This document shows positions 16,094 through 24,683 of a stretch of DNA of 64,000 nt, one piece after another. This DNA comes from G965230615 sp965230615 (GTDB taxonomy: Bacteria; Pseudomonadota; Gammaproteobacteria; HTCC5015), in the NCBI GenBank assembly GCA_965230615.1, contig OZ246012.1:2356001-2420000 (forward strand), in the 5' to 3' direction. Positions within the stretch are counted from its first letter, which is position 1, and each line of letters opens with the position of its first letter. The notes under the pieces were generated by a model. It worked only from the letters and a program-made list of their open reading frames with translations. It was not told the DNA's origin and made no database searches. Made by a program: the position numbers and the translations under genes.

Positions 16094-17044
16094 TTGCTGC
16101 CAACTTTATCGCCCACCTCGCCCGCGGGCAAAGCAGCTCTGCTTATTGGCCTGTTGGCACTTACCACAGCTGCACTACTTTGGCTAAACCCAGATTCCCA
16201 GCAAAATCGCGTTATGCAACATGGCTGGGATCTGGGGCATATCCTGATATTTTTCTTACTCACGATCACCTTTGTTAAGTCACAGCAGCAGAGCTTTAAA
16301 CCATTGCAGGCTGTCACACTCCTGCTTGCTACAACCGCTTTTGCAATACTCTACGGCTTGCTGACCGAACTCTTACAAATACTGGTTGAACGCAACTTTT
16401 CTTATTGGGATATCGCCAGAAATTGGCTAGGTACACAGTTGGGCTGCTTGTATTGTATTTTCAACAGCAATGCATTAACAAAACGCCTCCGCATTTATGC
16501 CGCTATTGTTTTGCTTGCCTTGCTAATAGCAATGCTGCCACTGACCACAACGCTACTTGATCGGCTCATTGCCAGACAGCAGTTTCCTATATTGGCTAAC
16601 TTTGAAACGCCCTTAGAGCAGTTACGCTGGCAAGCCGATGGTAACATTGCTATCAAAACATTCGATGACGATACCAAAATATTACGGGTCCAGCTCAACC
16701 ATCAGTCCTACCCTGGTATCAGCCTTAACGACTTCCCCAACAACTGGCTAGCTTACAATTCTATTAATATACGCCTGTTCAACCCCGGTCAGGCACCACT
16801 GACGTTGACAATCCGTTTACATGATAAAGCACATAAACGCAGTGGCTGGCGCTACAATGACCGTTTCAATCAAACCAACATTTTTCAGCCTGGTTGGACA
16901 ACGCTGCAAATTCCTCTGCAAAAAATACAACATGCACCTAAAAACCGACAGCTAGACCTGGATGAAATGCGCCACTTGAAAATATTCTCTCCTTTGAGCG
17001 CGCCATCAACCGTATTTTATCTCGATAGCATCTACCTGAAATAA
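16094..17044 (+). CDS. VanZ-like membrane protein with C-terminal beta-sandwich domain
   Basis: The N-terminal 150 residues form four or five membrane segments with the VanZ-like pattern: DLGHILIFFLLT, then GLLTELLQ and RNFSYWDIARNWLGTQLG, the conserved E/Q and R-x-x-D-x-x-x-N-x-x-G positions. A last membrane segment (YAAIVLLALLIAMLPL) leads to a periplasmic domain of about 140 residues. Its alternating strands (FDDDTKILRVQL, SINIRLFNPGQAPLTLTIRLHD, GWTTLQIPL) look like a carbohydrate-binding-type beta-sandwich. The start is TTG 16094; the next in-frame ATG is at residue 41, inside the first domain. The gene is coupled to galE. A role in surface polysaccharide is likely but is only inference. 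Confidence 0.7.
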   Translation: MLPTLSPTSPAGKAALLIGLLALTTAALLWLNPDSQQNRVMQHGWDLGHILIFFLLTITFVKSQQQSFKPLQAVTLLLATTAFAILYGLLTELLQILVERNFSYWDIARNWLGTQLGCLYCIFNSNALTKRLRIYAAIVLLALLIAMLPLTTTLLDRLIARQQFPILANFETPLEQLRWQADGNIAIKTFDDDTKILRVQLNHQSYPGISLNDFPNNWLAYNSINIRLFNPGQAPLTLTIRLHDKAHKRSGWRYNDRFNQTNIFQPGWTTLQIPLQKIQHAPKNRQLDLDEMRHLKIFSPLSAPSTVFYLDSIYLK

Positions 17045-17276
17045 CCTTTGTGCACTATAAGTATGCAAATAGTAGTGACATACCGCCTAATTGAGTGGTT
17101 TAACAAATCTCATACTTTCTAGGTATATACTGAAGTAGTAAATACCACTAAAATCCGGCCTCAATATTTGATATGCCATTAGCTTATTCTCATTTTATGT
17201 ATGGCAACCAAAACACTGGCACTAAAGTTGATACATAAACAACCGCCAATAACTTTTAGCAAACTGTTACATCACC

Positions 17277-18332
17277 ATGAAAGCACAAAAACACCAGTAT
17301 CGCATCAGCACCGGTAATACCCGCAATGACGAAGCCATTGTTCTGTCATTATGGCAAACCGGGCTAGAGCATCAGGAAAGTATCACTGACAAATACCGCT
17401 GGTTTTATGTCAACAATGCGGCTGGCTTGGGTAAAATTTACTTTCTTGAACAAACGCTGTCAGGCGAGCGTGTAGGGACCATGTGTGTTGCCCCAAGAAA
17501 CTGGCATATCAATGAACAATCTATTGCGTCGGGTATTCTAGCTGACCTCGTTGTCACGCCTGAGCACCGCTCTCTGGGGCCAGCAGTCAAGTTACACAAT
17601 AACAGTATCGACTTGAGCCTGGAACAGCTCGATTTTGTCTATGGTTTTCCAAACAAAAAATCGGCAGCACTGACCAAACTGGCCAGATTCCAAATGATTG
17701 ATAATATTTTGCGTTATGCAAAACCTTTGAGGTTCTCTCGTTACTTACAAAAAAAAATGCCTTCAGTATTTGCTGCTATTGCTGCTTTGCCATTGGATAT
17801 TGCTGTTAGCGTGCTCGACAGCTTGCGATATTTTAAATTTTCACGCACATGGCGTGCCACTGAAATTACTACATTCGATCATCGTTTTGATGAGCTGTGG
17901 CATGCTGCTGATAGAAAACAAATGATCATTGGACAACGTGATAGGCAGTTTTTACGCTGGCGCTTTACAGATAGTCCTGCCCGCCAATTTTCTATTTTTG
18001 CGATTGAAAGTAGTACCGACCAACACTTGGGCGCTTACCTTGTTTACTATATTGGCAAAGAAGACGCCGCTATTGTTGCTGACTTCTTTTGTCTCGACCA
18101 AAACAACACGCTGCCCGCCTTATTTTTGAGTTTTAGTCGCTATATGCGAAAAAAAGGTGTGTCATCTATCTGTGTAGATTTTATTGGACCTGAAAAGATG
18201 GTTAATACCTTACAACAGCTTGGCTTTAAATATCGTGATAAAAAACAGCTTTCCTGCAAATGGACCGATGCTTTTGAGAAAAAGTCTGCAGGTAAAGAGT
18301 GGTATTTTACCGCTGCCGATAATGACATCTGA
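17277..18332 (+). CDS. GNAT-family acyltransferase-like protein
   Basis: The N-terminal half resembles a GNAT N-acyltransferase: a substrate-binding opening (DKYRWFYVNNAAGLGKIYFL), then beta strands GERVGTMCVAPR and ILADLVVTPEHRSLGPAVKLHN. The last is the acyl-CoA pyrophosphate loop region in a weak form. The C-terminal half repeats a GNAT-like strand pattern (FSIFAIESSTDQHLGAYLVYYI, ISSICVDF-like strand), so the whole may be a tandem GNAT of the kind found near polysaccharide or lipid genes. The 351-residue size fits. The start at ATG 17277 is the first gene of a same-strand set running to 23044; the next gene begins 3 bases after its stop. The substrate is unknown. Confidence 0.65.
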   Translation: MKAQKHQYRISTGNTRNDEAIVLSLWQTGLEHQESITDKYRWFYVNNAAGLGKIYFLEQTLSGERVGTMCVAPRNWHINEQSIASGILADLVVTPEHRSLGPAVKLHNNSIDLSLEQLDFVYGFPNKKSAALTKLARFQMIDNILRYAKPLRFSRYLQKKMPSVFAAIAALPLDIAVSVLDSLRYFKFSRTWRATEITTFDHRFDELWHAADRKQMIIGQRDRQFLRWRFTDSPARQFSIFAIESSTDQHLGAYLVYYIGKEDAAIVADFFCLDQNNTLPALFLSFSRYMRKKGVSSICVDFIGPEKMVNTLQQLGFKYRDKKQLSCKWTDAFEKKSAGKEWYFTAADNDI

Positions 18333-18335
18333 TCT

Positions 18336-19151
18336 ATGACTGCCTGCAACACTCAGTCCATAGTAGCAAGCGATGGTTATCGCTTACATGTGCGCTGCTG
18401 GCAAGCCAGTAATGCTATCGCACAAATTGTTATCACCCATGGCGTTGTCAGTCATTCACTTTGGCTTGAGCCTATCGCACGCCAACTTGCAGACAATGGC
18501 ATCACTTGCATTTGTCCAGACCGGCGTGGGGCTGGTCAAAACACTCAACACCGTGGCGATGCGATCAGCGAAGAGGTATTACTTGATGATTTGCATCAGG
18601 TTATTAAGCAATTAACCACGCCTCAATTGATGACACATATTGCTGGCTTTTGCTGGGGCAGTAACTATCTGATTAACTATGCTGCACGCTATAAGCCTGA
18701 TGTAGCCTCTATCTGTTTGCTAGCACCTGCACTATTTCCGGCAGAAAACTTACGCGAAGCAGAATTAACCATCAACAGCTCTGGCGAGGCCACAGAAACG
18801 CCCATTGTTCCCATTGACGGCTTTACACGCGGCCCACAATATCATGACTTTATTCTACCCGACCCACTCAGGTTACACTTTGTGTCACCTCGCTTTAACG
18901 GCATTATGCAAAACTTCTCGCGTATGATTGGCATAAAGCTTATGAAGCTAGGGCTACCCACACTGATCGTGTTAGCTAGTGATGACCGCATGACAGATAA
19001 TCCGACAACGGCGCGTGTATTTGAACGTCTATCGGTGGAGCCCAAAGCAATTTGTTATGTGCCGGGTGAACACGGCATTCAATTTGATGCGCCCAATGAA
19101 TCGTCGGTCGCGATTACTCATTGGATACAGCAGTTTACATCCGCTGCTTAA
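18336..19151 (+). CDS. Alpha/beta hydrolase with cysteine nucleophile
   Basis: This is a 271-residue serine-aminopeptidase-S33/lysophospholipase-like fold. It has the oxyanion-hole segment VITHGVVSHSLW (about 32-43), the PDRRGAGQN turn and the nucleophile elbow GFCWGS at 104-109. The acid is in VLASDDRMTDNP and the histidine in PGEHGIQFD near the C-terminus. The nucleophile position is Cys106, where most family members have Ser; dienelactone hydrolases also use Cys in a GxCxG elbow. It could be a hydrolase, an acyltransferase or a thioesterase. It follows the GNAT gene by 3 bases, so the two are translated together, and it belongs to the 17-23 kb cluster. Confidence 0.8.
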   Translation: MTACNTQSIVASDGYRLHVRCWQASNAIAQIVITHGVVSHSLWLEPIARQLADNGITCICPDRRGAGQNTQHRGDAISEEVLLDDLHQVIKQLTTPQLMTHIAGFCWGSNYLINYAARYKPDVASICLLAPALFPAENLREAELTINSSGEATETPIVPIDGFTRGPQYHDFILPDPLRLHFVSPRFNGIMQNFSRMIGIKLMKLGLPTLIVLASDDRMTDNPTTARVFERLSVEPKAICYVPGEHGIQFDAPNESSVAITHWIQQFTSAA

Positions 19152-19301
19152 GGCCCTAGTAGACAAGTGTCACACTATAAGCTCATGCTTATTCTGGATA
19201 GACGCGGTTTGTGGCGGCATGTATGCTAATACAGTTTATGTTACATACCTTAAGTATGTTTAATTTTTCGACACTTTAATGAACAACAATCGGTCAATAT
19301 C

Positions 19302-20474
19302 ATGAATGCGCAAGCGAAAACATCTTTTACCCAGTGGTGCCAAAATACATTATTCACCACTGATATGATTCAGGCGACAACACTGCTTAATCGTGCTGTT
19401 GATGCTCACCTTACTCAGCTATATCTTGCTCTGGGCTTGCCTGAAAAGCTAGACGACTTCCAAACAGCTAAAGACTTAACAGACGCACTCCAGTTTGAAG
19501 CTAGCTCAGATGTGGTACTCGAGGCGATGTTATTACGCTTGGCAGATCGTTGCGACTTTATTGATGTTCAAAAATCAGGCGACATTATATCTTTTCGCAA
19601 CAAGCAAACGCCTGCAGAACAAGACGCGACACTAGCCGCCATAAAAAGCGATATGCAAGCACTCGATCCGCAATATTTAACCACACTGGAATTCTTGGAG
19701 TTTGGCGCTAACGTCTTTATCCGCTCCTTACGCGACGAGCAGGATTTTATGGACCGAGTACTTACCGGTAAGATCAAAGAATATTCTGATACTTGGTTCA
19801 GAGCCACGAATGTCGACCCACTACAAGATGTGCACGGTATTATGGGCGCTAGAGCCGTACATGATGTTTTTGAGGGCGGCACAATCCTAGAAGTAGGCGG
19901 TGGCACTGGCAATGGCATCCGCAACATTTTGGCCCATCTACGTAAAGAAAACAGCCTGGATAAGCTGGACAACTTTATTTTTACTGATATCAGCATGCAA
20001 TTCATCATGGGAACTCGACATGAAATCAAACCAGAGTACCCTAACGTCAAAACAGAATGGCGGCACCTGGATATTAACAAGGCTTTTGCCGAGCAAAAAA
20101 TCCAGCCTGCCAGCGCAGATTTAATTTATGGCGTCAACTCGGCCCATATTGCCAAACATACTGTAGAGTTTATTCAGGATTGCAAAAAAACCTTAAAGCC
20201 TGGTGGCAAAATTGTTTTTTCTGAGCGCGTGCGTATGAAAGATATGGAAATGGCCCCACGCGAAATTGTGCTTAACCTATCTAAATACCATCGTACAGCA
20301 GCTATTCGTGACCCTGAATTCAGGCCTGCACATGCCTACCTGTCAATTGATAACTGGTTAAAAGCCTTTGAGCTCGCAGGCTTTAATAAAGTTGATATCT
20401 GGCCTGATATGCTGGCAATGTCAGATAGTTTTCCTGACCAATATGCAGCTGTCATTATTGCTGAACTCGAATAA
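19302..20474 (+). CDS. SAM-dependent methyltransferase
   Basis: This is a class I methyltransferase of 390 residues. An N-terminal helical domain (first about 120 residues, resembling the dimerisation/winged-helix region of O-methyltransferases of secondary metabolism) precedes the SAM-binding motif EVGGGTGNG at 197-205. Motif II is IFTDISMQFI, motif III-like ASADLIYGVNSAHIAKH follows, and the post-motif strand is PGGKIVFSE. The fold and long N-terminal part resemble methyltransferases that act on polyketide or carrier-bound substrates, but the true substrate is unknown. It starts 150 bases after the hydrolase gene, possibly with its own promoter, and is followed closely by the flavoprotein gene (18 bases). 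Confidence 0.8.
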   Translation: MNAQAKTSFTQWCQNTLFTTDMIQATTLLNRAVDAHLTQLYLALGLPEKLDDFQTAKDLTDALQFEASSDVVLEAMLLRLADRCDFIDVQKSGDIISFRNKQTPAEQDATLAAIKSDMQALDPQYLTTLEFLEFGANVFIRSLRDEQDFMDRVLTGKIKEYSDTWFRATNVDPLQDVHGIMGARAVHDVFEGGTILEVGGGTGNGIRNILAHLRKENSLDKLDNFIFTDISMQFIMGTRHEIKPEYPNVKTEWRHLDINKAFAEQKIQPASADLIYGVNSAHIAKHTVEFIQDCKKTLKPGGKIVFSERVRMKDMEMAPREIVLNLSKYHRTAAIRDPEFRPAHAYLSIDNWLKAFELAGFNKVDIWPDMLAMSDSFPDQYAAVIIAELE

Positions 20475-20492
20475 ACCGTTAATGGACATATC

Positions 20493-22217
20493 ATGACTCT
20501 CTCTATCAAACGTTATAGCACTGATGTCTTAGTCGTTGGTGGTGGTGGCGCAGCGACTGCAGCGACTATCGCAGCGTCTGAAGGTGGCGCCAAAACGATG
20601 CTTGCTGTTAAAGGCCAGTTTGGCGTGCCCGGTGTTCGAGGCTCAGGTGCCACCTCTAACCCAATTGGCGACTTTTGGACAATACGTACTGTAGGCCCTA
20701 AGGGTGGTTTTTTTAACCCGCCCAGTGTTGTCTTACAAGACATGCTACAAACTGGCCTGGGTATGGCAGACCCCAAACTCTGCGGCATCTTTGTCGAAGA
20801 AGTCACTGATGCGATTAAACGCCTGCACAGTATGGGTATGCAGTTTCAAAGCCGAGTGCTGGCAACCATGCCTGCTGAAGCTGAGGGTAAAACCAATAAT
20901 ATCGTCGCTATTCAAAAAGCGATTATTGAGCAAACAGAAACAACCGTATTAGAGCATGCTAATTTGACCGATGTTATTGTGGAAAATGGCTGCTGCGTCG
21001 GTGCAGTGGGTGTCGATGATGATGGTGAACCATTCTTGGTCGAAGCAAGTGCTGTCATTATCGCTACCGGAGGTGTCGGCCAGCTCTTTCAATATAGCTT
21101 TAATCCACCTGGTAATACCGGCGATGGTTATGCAATGGCACTTCGCGCTGGCGCGGATTTATTTAATATGGAGTTTATGCAACAAGGGCTGGCGACGACC
21201 TGGCCTCAACAGGGCATTGTGATGCTCTATGAGATGGAAGAGCCCTACAAAATGTTCAATAAGCATGGCCAGGCTTTCTTGCATAAATATTTGCCAGATG
21301 GCGTTACTATTAAAGAGGTTTGCGACCTGAAAGCAAATCACTGGCCGGTCAGCTGCCGCGATAACTCTCTCTACCTTGATATTGCCATCAAAGCCGAAGC
21401 AATGGCTGGCAATGGCACTGAGCATGATGCTGTCTTTCTGGATTTATCCAATGCCGAGCGTGGCTTTTTACCTGAGCTATTCCCTGGTTTTATGCAAGAA
21501 AAAGGTATCGATGTCAAAGCGGACCTGGTACAAATCCAAAACCACCATCACACCAGCAATGGCGGTATTCGTATCGACGAATTTGGCCAATCGGCTTTAC
21601 CTGGCTTATTTGCCATCGGTGAAGCAGCTGGCTGGCAAGGCGCTGACCGGCTAGGCGGTACAATGCTTGGCGGCTCACAAGTATTTGGTTGGCGCGCAGG
21701 CCATAAGGCCGCTGAGCTTAGCAAGACAGCCAATGGCACAACCATCAGCGCCGATACCCTAACTCAACTCTTCGAACCCTTAGCTCGCCTTAAAGAATGC
21801 AAAGGCCAGCAAACGGTTGATCAATTGCATAAGTCCTTGCAACGCAAAATGTGGGAAACGCTTATCGTTGAAAAAGATGCCCAATCCCTCGATGAGGCAA
21901 GGCAGTTTATCTATCGCATGCGTGATCAACTGACTACCGATATTGCCATCAGCGCTCAACTAGATTACGCCCTGGCTTTAGAGCTACGCAATATGTTAGA
22001 TGTTGGCGAAGCCATTGTTGAAGCGGCAAATATGCGAACTGAGAGCCGTGGTGCCCATTACCGCAGCGATTACCCGCAACGCGATGATAGCAACTGGTTA
22101 AGCAATATCTTTATCCGTCAACAAAATGGCCAGCTTGCGCTTCGAAAACAATGGGTATGCGCCGATACTGGCTGGGAAGACCACCCTGATGATGTACGTA
22201 TTAAGCCTTGGGGTTAG
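20493..22217 (+). CDS. FAD-dependent oxidoreductase of the fumarate reductase / succinate dehydrogenase flavoprotein family
   Basis: This is a 574-residue flavoprotein with the Rossmann start TDVLVVGGGGAATAATIAAS (11-30), the second FAD stretch AVIIATGGVGQLFQ and the capping region. NHHHTSNGGIRIDEFG is the counterpart of the fumarate reductase H-x-T-x-GG substrate segment. LPGLFAIGEAAGWQGADRLGG binds the flavin and a helical C-terminal domain follows. The covalent-flavin histidine of Sdh/Frd (in the segment after the first FAD motif) is replaced by GVRGSGATS, so FAD is probably bound non-covalently. No iron-sulfur or membrane subunits are adjacent, so it is unlikely to be a respiratory enzyme. 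It sits between a methyltransferase and an SDR in one transcription unit. Confidence 0.82.
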   Translation: MTLSIKRYSTDVLVVGGGGAATAATIAASEGGAKTMLAVKGQFGVPGVRGSGATSNPIGDFWTIRTVGPKGGFFNPPSVVLQDMLQTGLGMADPKLCGIFVEEVTDAIKRLHSMGMQFQSRVLATMPAEAEGKTNNIVAIQKAIIEQTETTVLEHANLTDVIVENGCCVGAVGVDDDGEPFLVEASAVIIATGGVGQLFQYSFNPPGNTGDGYAMALRAGADLFNMEFMQQGLATTWPQQGIVMLYEMEEPYKMFNKHGQAFLHKYLPDGVTIKEVCDLKANHWPVSCRDNSLYLDIAIKAEAMAGNGTEHDAVFLDLSNAERGFLPELFPGFMQEKGIDVKADLVQIQNHHHTSNGGIRIDEFGQSALPGLFAIGEAAGWQGADRLGGTMLGGSQVFGWRAGHKAAELSKTANGTTISADTLTQLFEPLARLKECKGQQTVDQLHKSLQRKMWETLIVEKDAQSLDEARQFIYRMRDQLTTDIAISAQLDYALALELRNMLDVGEAIVEAANMRTESRGAHYRSDYPQRDDSNWLSNIFIRQQNGQLALRKQWVCADTGWEDHPDDVRIKPWG

Positions 22218-22261
22218 TGCAACTGATACCTGTAACTTAAGCTGTAAGGAACCAGACTTTA

Positions 22262-23044
22262 ATGAACGATAATGTTGAACAAAAAATTGCATTTGTTGCT
22301 GGCGGTGGCCGCGGTATTGGGCGCGCAACTTGTTTTAAGTTAGCCGAACAGGGCTACAAACTGGCTGTTGCAGCACGTACTGAAGCTGAGTTGGAAGAAG
22401 TCGTTGCCACCATACAAAGCAAAGGGGGAGATGTAACGCCCTATGCTTTCGATATTGCAGACGATAAAGCCGTTAACAGTGCGGTAAAGGATATCCTAGC
22501 GAAATACGGCCGTATTGATGCACTGGTCAATAGTGCAGGCACTAGCTATATCGGCCCTGTCGTGATGAGCAAAATCGATAAATGCGAAGAAGTACTTCGC
22601 GTTAACTTATTAGGTGCGATGATTATTTCTAAAGCCGTACTACGGCCGATGATTCGCCAACGCACCGGCAGAATTGTGCATATTGGCTCAATTTCAGGAC
22701 AGATTGGCGCACCTTACAACGCAATTTATGCCGCCTCCAAAGCAGGCTTAGCCGGTTTAGCCAAGTCTATTGCCTTAGAAGTTGCCGCAACAGGCATCAC
22801 TTGTAATGTGGTACAACCTGGCACTGTGCGTACCGAATTATTCAATCAAACCCATGGTGCACGAGCCAAGCTAAAAGGGATTTCGCTAGAAGAGCAAGAG
22901 CAGGCACTTATTGATGAAAACCCGCAGAAAAAACTGGTAATTCCTGAAGAAATTGCTGCAGCGGTAGCCTACCTTCTTTCCGAACATGCCGCTTCAGTCA
23001 ATGGTTTACAGCTCACCGTTGATGGTGGCCGTTCTATCATCTAA
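22262..23044 (+). CDS. Short-chain dehydrogenase/reductase
   Basis: This is a classical SDR of 260 residues. The cofactor motif GGGRGIG (14-20) and ARTEAE (suggesting NADP(H) preference) are present, as are NSAG near 90. The catalytic residues are S143 (GSISG), Y156 and K160 (YAASK). The C-terminal VNGLQLTVDGG is also typical. It resembles 3-oxoacyl-ACP reductases (FabG-like) but is not next to fab genes. The start at ATG 22262 has AAGGA upstream. It ends the plus-strand cluster and faces the AlgP-like gene. In the cluster it could reduce a keto group on the unknown product, or oxidise an alcohol. Confidence 0.88.
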   Translation: MNDNVEQKIAFVAGGGRGIGRATCFKLAEQGYKLAVAARTEAELEEVVATIQSKGGDVTPYAFDIADDKAVNSAVKDILAKYGRIDALVNSAGTSYIGPVVMSKIDKCEEVLRVNLLGAMIISKAVLRPMIRQRTGRIVHIGSISGQIGAPYNAIYAASKAGLAGLAKSIALEVAATGITCNVVQPGTVRTELFNQTHGARAKLKGISLEEQEQALIDENPQKKLVIPEEIAAAVAYLLSEHAASVNGLQLTVDGGRSII

Positions 23045-23051
23045 CAGCTAA

Positions 23052-23099
23052 GGGCCAGACCTCACACACATTCATACGGCTGTGTGCCATGTCTGACCC
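23052..23099. terminator. Hairpin between convergent SDR and AlgP-like genes
   Basis: GGGCCAGAC (23052-23060) pairs with GTCTGACCC (23091-23099) with one wobble, and an inner CACACA/TGTGTG stem stabilises it. There is no clear T tail. The position between two convergent genes suggests a shared terminator-like structure. Confidence 0.5.
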
Positions 23100-23114
23100 A
23101 TGCTGGATGTCTAT

Positions 23115-23987
23115 TTAAGACTCACTCGAACCACCGAAGTCACTACCACCGGATGGTGCTGCTGGTGGCGCGCTTGGTGCTGGCGCTGCGGCTGGTGCAG
23201 GTGTTGGCGCGGGTGCTGCTGGCTTAGGTGCTGCAGGTTTTGGCGCTGGTTTAGCTGCTGCCGGCTTTGGCTTAGCTGCTGGCTTTGGCTTAGCTGCTGG
23301 CTTCGGCTTAGCTGCTGGCTTCGGCTTAGCTGCTGGCTTCGGCTTAGCCGCAGGTTTAGCTGCTGGCTTACTGGCGACTTTTTTCTTAGCTGCTTTTTTC
23401 TTAGCTGGCTTTTTCTTCAAGTCTCGCTCGGCTGCTTTAATGGCCTTAACAAAGGCTGAAGCACGCTTCAAATCGCCCTTGAGTATTGATAGCTTCTCAC
23501 TAACCGCAGCTTTTGCCAGTGCCGTTTTAGCGGCAGCTTTCACAACTGCAGCCAGGTCTTTTTCAACCGCCTTCAGCGCTTTGCGCAAGTCTGGTGTTGG
23601 TGATTTCTTAAGACGTTTTGCTGCAGCTTGCTTACGTTTTGTTAACGTTGCACGCTTTTTGCTGGCTCGCTGGCCTTCTGTAATCAGCTTTTTCAGCTCT
23701 TTTGCGAGAACATCTGCTGATTTAGAACCTGTCGCTGTAGCCGCTTCGAGAGAAGCAACAGCACTCGTGATCGGCTTAGCAATAGCACTTGGCTTAGGTG
23801 CTGCAGGCTTACTCGCTACTTTTTTGGCCGCTTTTTTGGTTACTTTCTTCTTGGTGGCTTTCTTAGCTACTTTTTTCTTAGCGACTTTCTTCTTAGCGAC
23901 TTTTTTAGCTACCTTCTTAGTCGTTTTCTTTACTGCTTTTTTCTTAGCAGCCTTTTTCTTGGCCGCCTTCTTTTTCGCTTTAGGCAT
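23115..23987 (-). CDS. Histone H1 / AlgP-like Lys-Ala-Pro-rich protein
   Basis: This is a 290-residue protein in three parts. Residues 1 to about 65 are almost only Lys, Ala and Val (KKAAKKK repeats like eukaryotic H1 tails). A helical, probably coiled-coil core of about 110 residues follows (ELKKLITEGQRASKKRATLTKRKQ...). A tail of KPAAKP repeats ends in an Ala/Pro and Gly/Ser-rich tip. The plan resembles AlgP (AlgR3) of Pseudomonas, a DNA-binding histone-like protein linked to alginate control, but here a second basic block is at the N-terminus. It probably binds DNA non-specifically. A good ribosome binding site (GGAG, 8 bases) precedes the ATG. The repeats can make length vary between strains. 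Confidence 0.8.
   Translation of the reverse strand: MPKAKKKAAKKKAAKKKAVKKTTKKVAKKVAKKKVAKKKVAKKATKKKVTKKAAKKVASKPAAPKPSAIAKPITSAVASLEAATATGSKSADVLAKELKKLITEGQRASKKRATLTKRKQAAAKRLKKSPTPDLRKALKAVEKDLAAVVKAAAKTALAKAAVSEKLSILKGDLKRASAFVKAIKAAERDLKKKPAKKKAAKKKVASKPAAKPAAKPKPAAKPKPAAKPKPAAKPKPAAKPKPAAAKPAPKPAAPKPAAPAPTPAPAAAPAPSAPPAAPSGGSDFGGSSES
23263..23352 (-). repeat. Five 18-bp coding repeats in the AlgP-like gene
   Basis: Five tandem 18-bp units encode the six-residue KPKPAA-type repeat (units begin at 23263, 23281, 23299, 23317 and 23335). They differ by only one to a few bases, so slippage could change the copy number. Confidence 0.85.
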
Positions 23988-24619
23988 GAATGAATCTCCT
24001 AGTTAGTTGAATACCCAATTTCTGAAGTACCGCAAAAAAACAAACCTTTCCGCAGGTGTTTATGACATTTTGTCTGAGTTATCAAAAACCCCTTTCATGA
24101 CTTCAACAAGCCCGTGTTCCTTAACCTCCACACAACCTGCGTAGCCGTAATATTACTTGTTTATAAAAATAATCGCACTATGTTTCAAGCATCAATTATC
24201 AATTTTCGACACAAAAACGATTTATTTTTATTAATCTGGGGTAAACATGAGTTGTTTTTCTTTTTCTAAAATCATTTTCGATCCATTGCCTGAGGTTTGT
24301 GATTGGATAATTTTTTGATTCACAAGAAACTCAGCTCAATAGCCACAAGCGTGTCACACTGTATTCTCTAATACTTACAAACAGATTCATGACGATATAC
24401 CTAAGCAGCTTCACGACTGATACCAATACACTGTGTTTATGTTTTACCTCTCAAGCTTGCTGAGCTGTCAAATCTCACTGCCCACTACATAAACCACATA
24501 GGCAGTAACGCTTGAATAAGTTCACACTTAGCCGACCTTAACACTTAAGCCAGCAAGGGCCTAAGAAGCACAAACAAGGTGCATTATCCGTACTTTGTTG
24601 GAAATATATAAATCTACCA
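23988..24619. other. Non-coding region upstream of the AlgP-like gene
   Basis: About 630 AT-rich bases contain no convincing gene and no tRNA. It should carry the AlgP-like gene promoter (minus strand). No clear -10/-35 pair stood out. Confidence 0.5.
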
Positions 24620-24669
24620 TTGAAAGCCAGCTGATATATAAACCAAGCTATATAGAGCGGCTTTCAACG
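24618..24669 (-). terminator. Stem-loop terminator after the thioredoxin-like operon
   Basis: TTGAAAGCC (24620-24628) and GGCTTTCAA (24659-24667), flanked by further pairs that form only on the minus-strand RNA (a G-U wobble), make a long stem 15 bases beyond the stop of the minus-strand gene at 24684. The tail TTTATATATTT is T-rich. Confidence 0.6.
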
Positions 24670-24683
24670 GTATAGAAGGAGGG

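Noticed and set aside
23100..24006. Long plus-strand frames opposite the AlgP-like gene, rich in Trp, Cys, Leu and Phe
   Set aside because: They are the mirror of Lys/Ala/Pro repeats on the other strand and have no independent motif. The minus-strand frame has a good ribosome binding site and known family plan.
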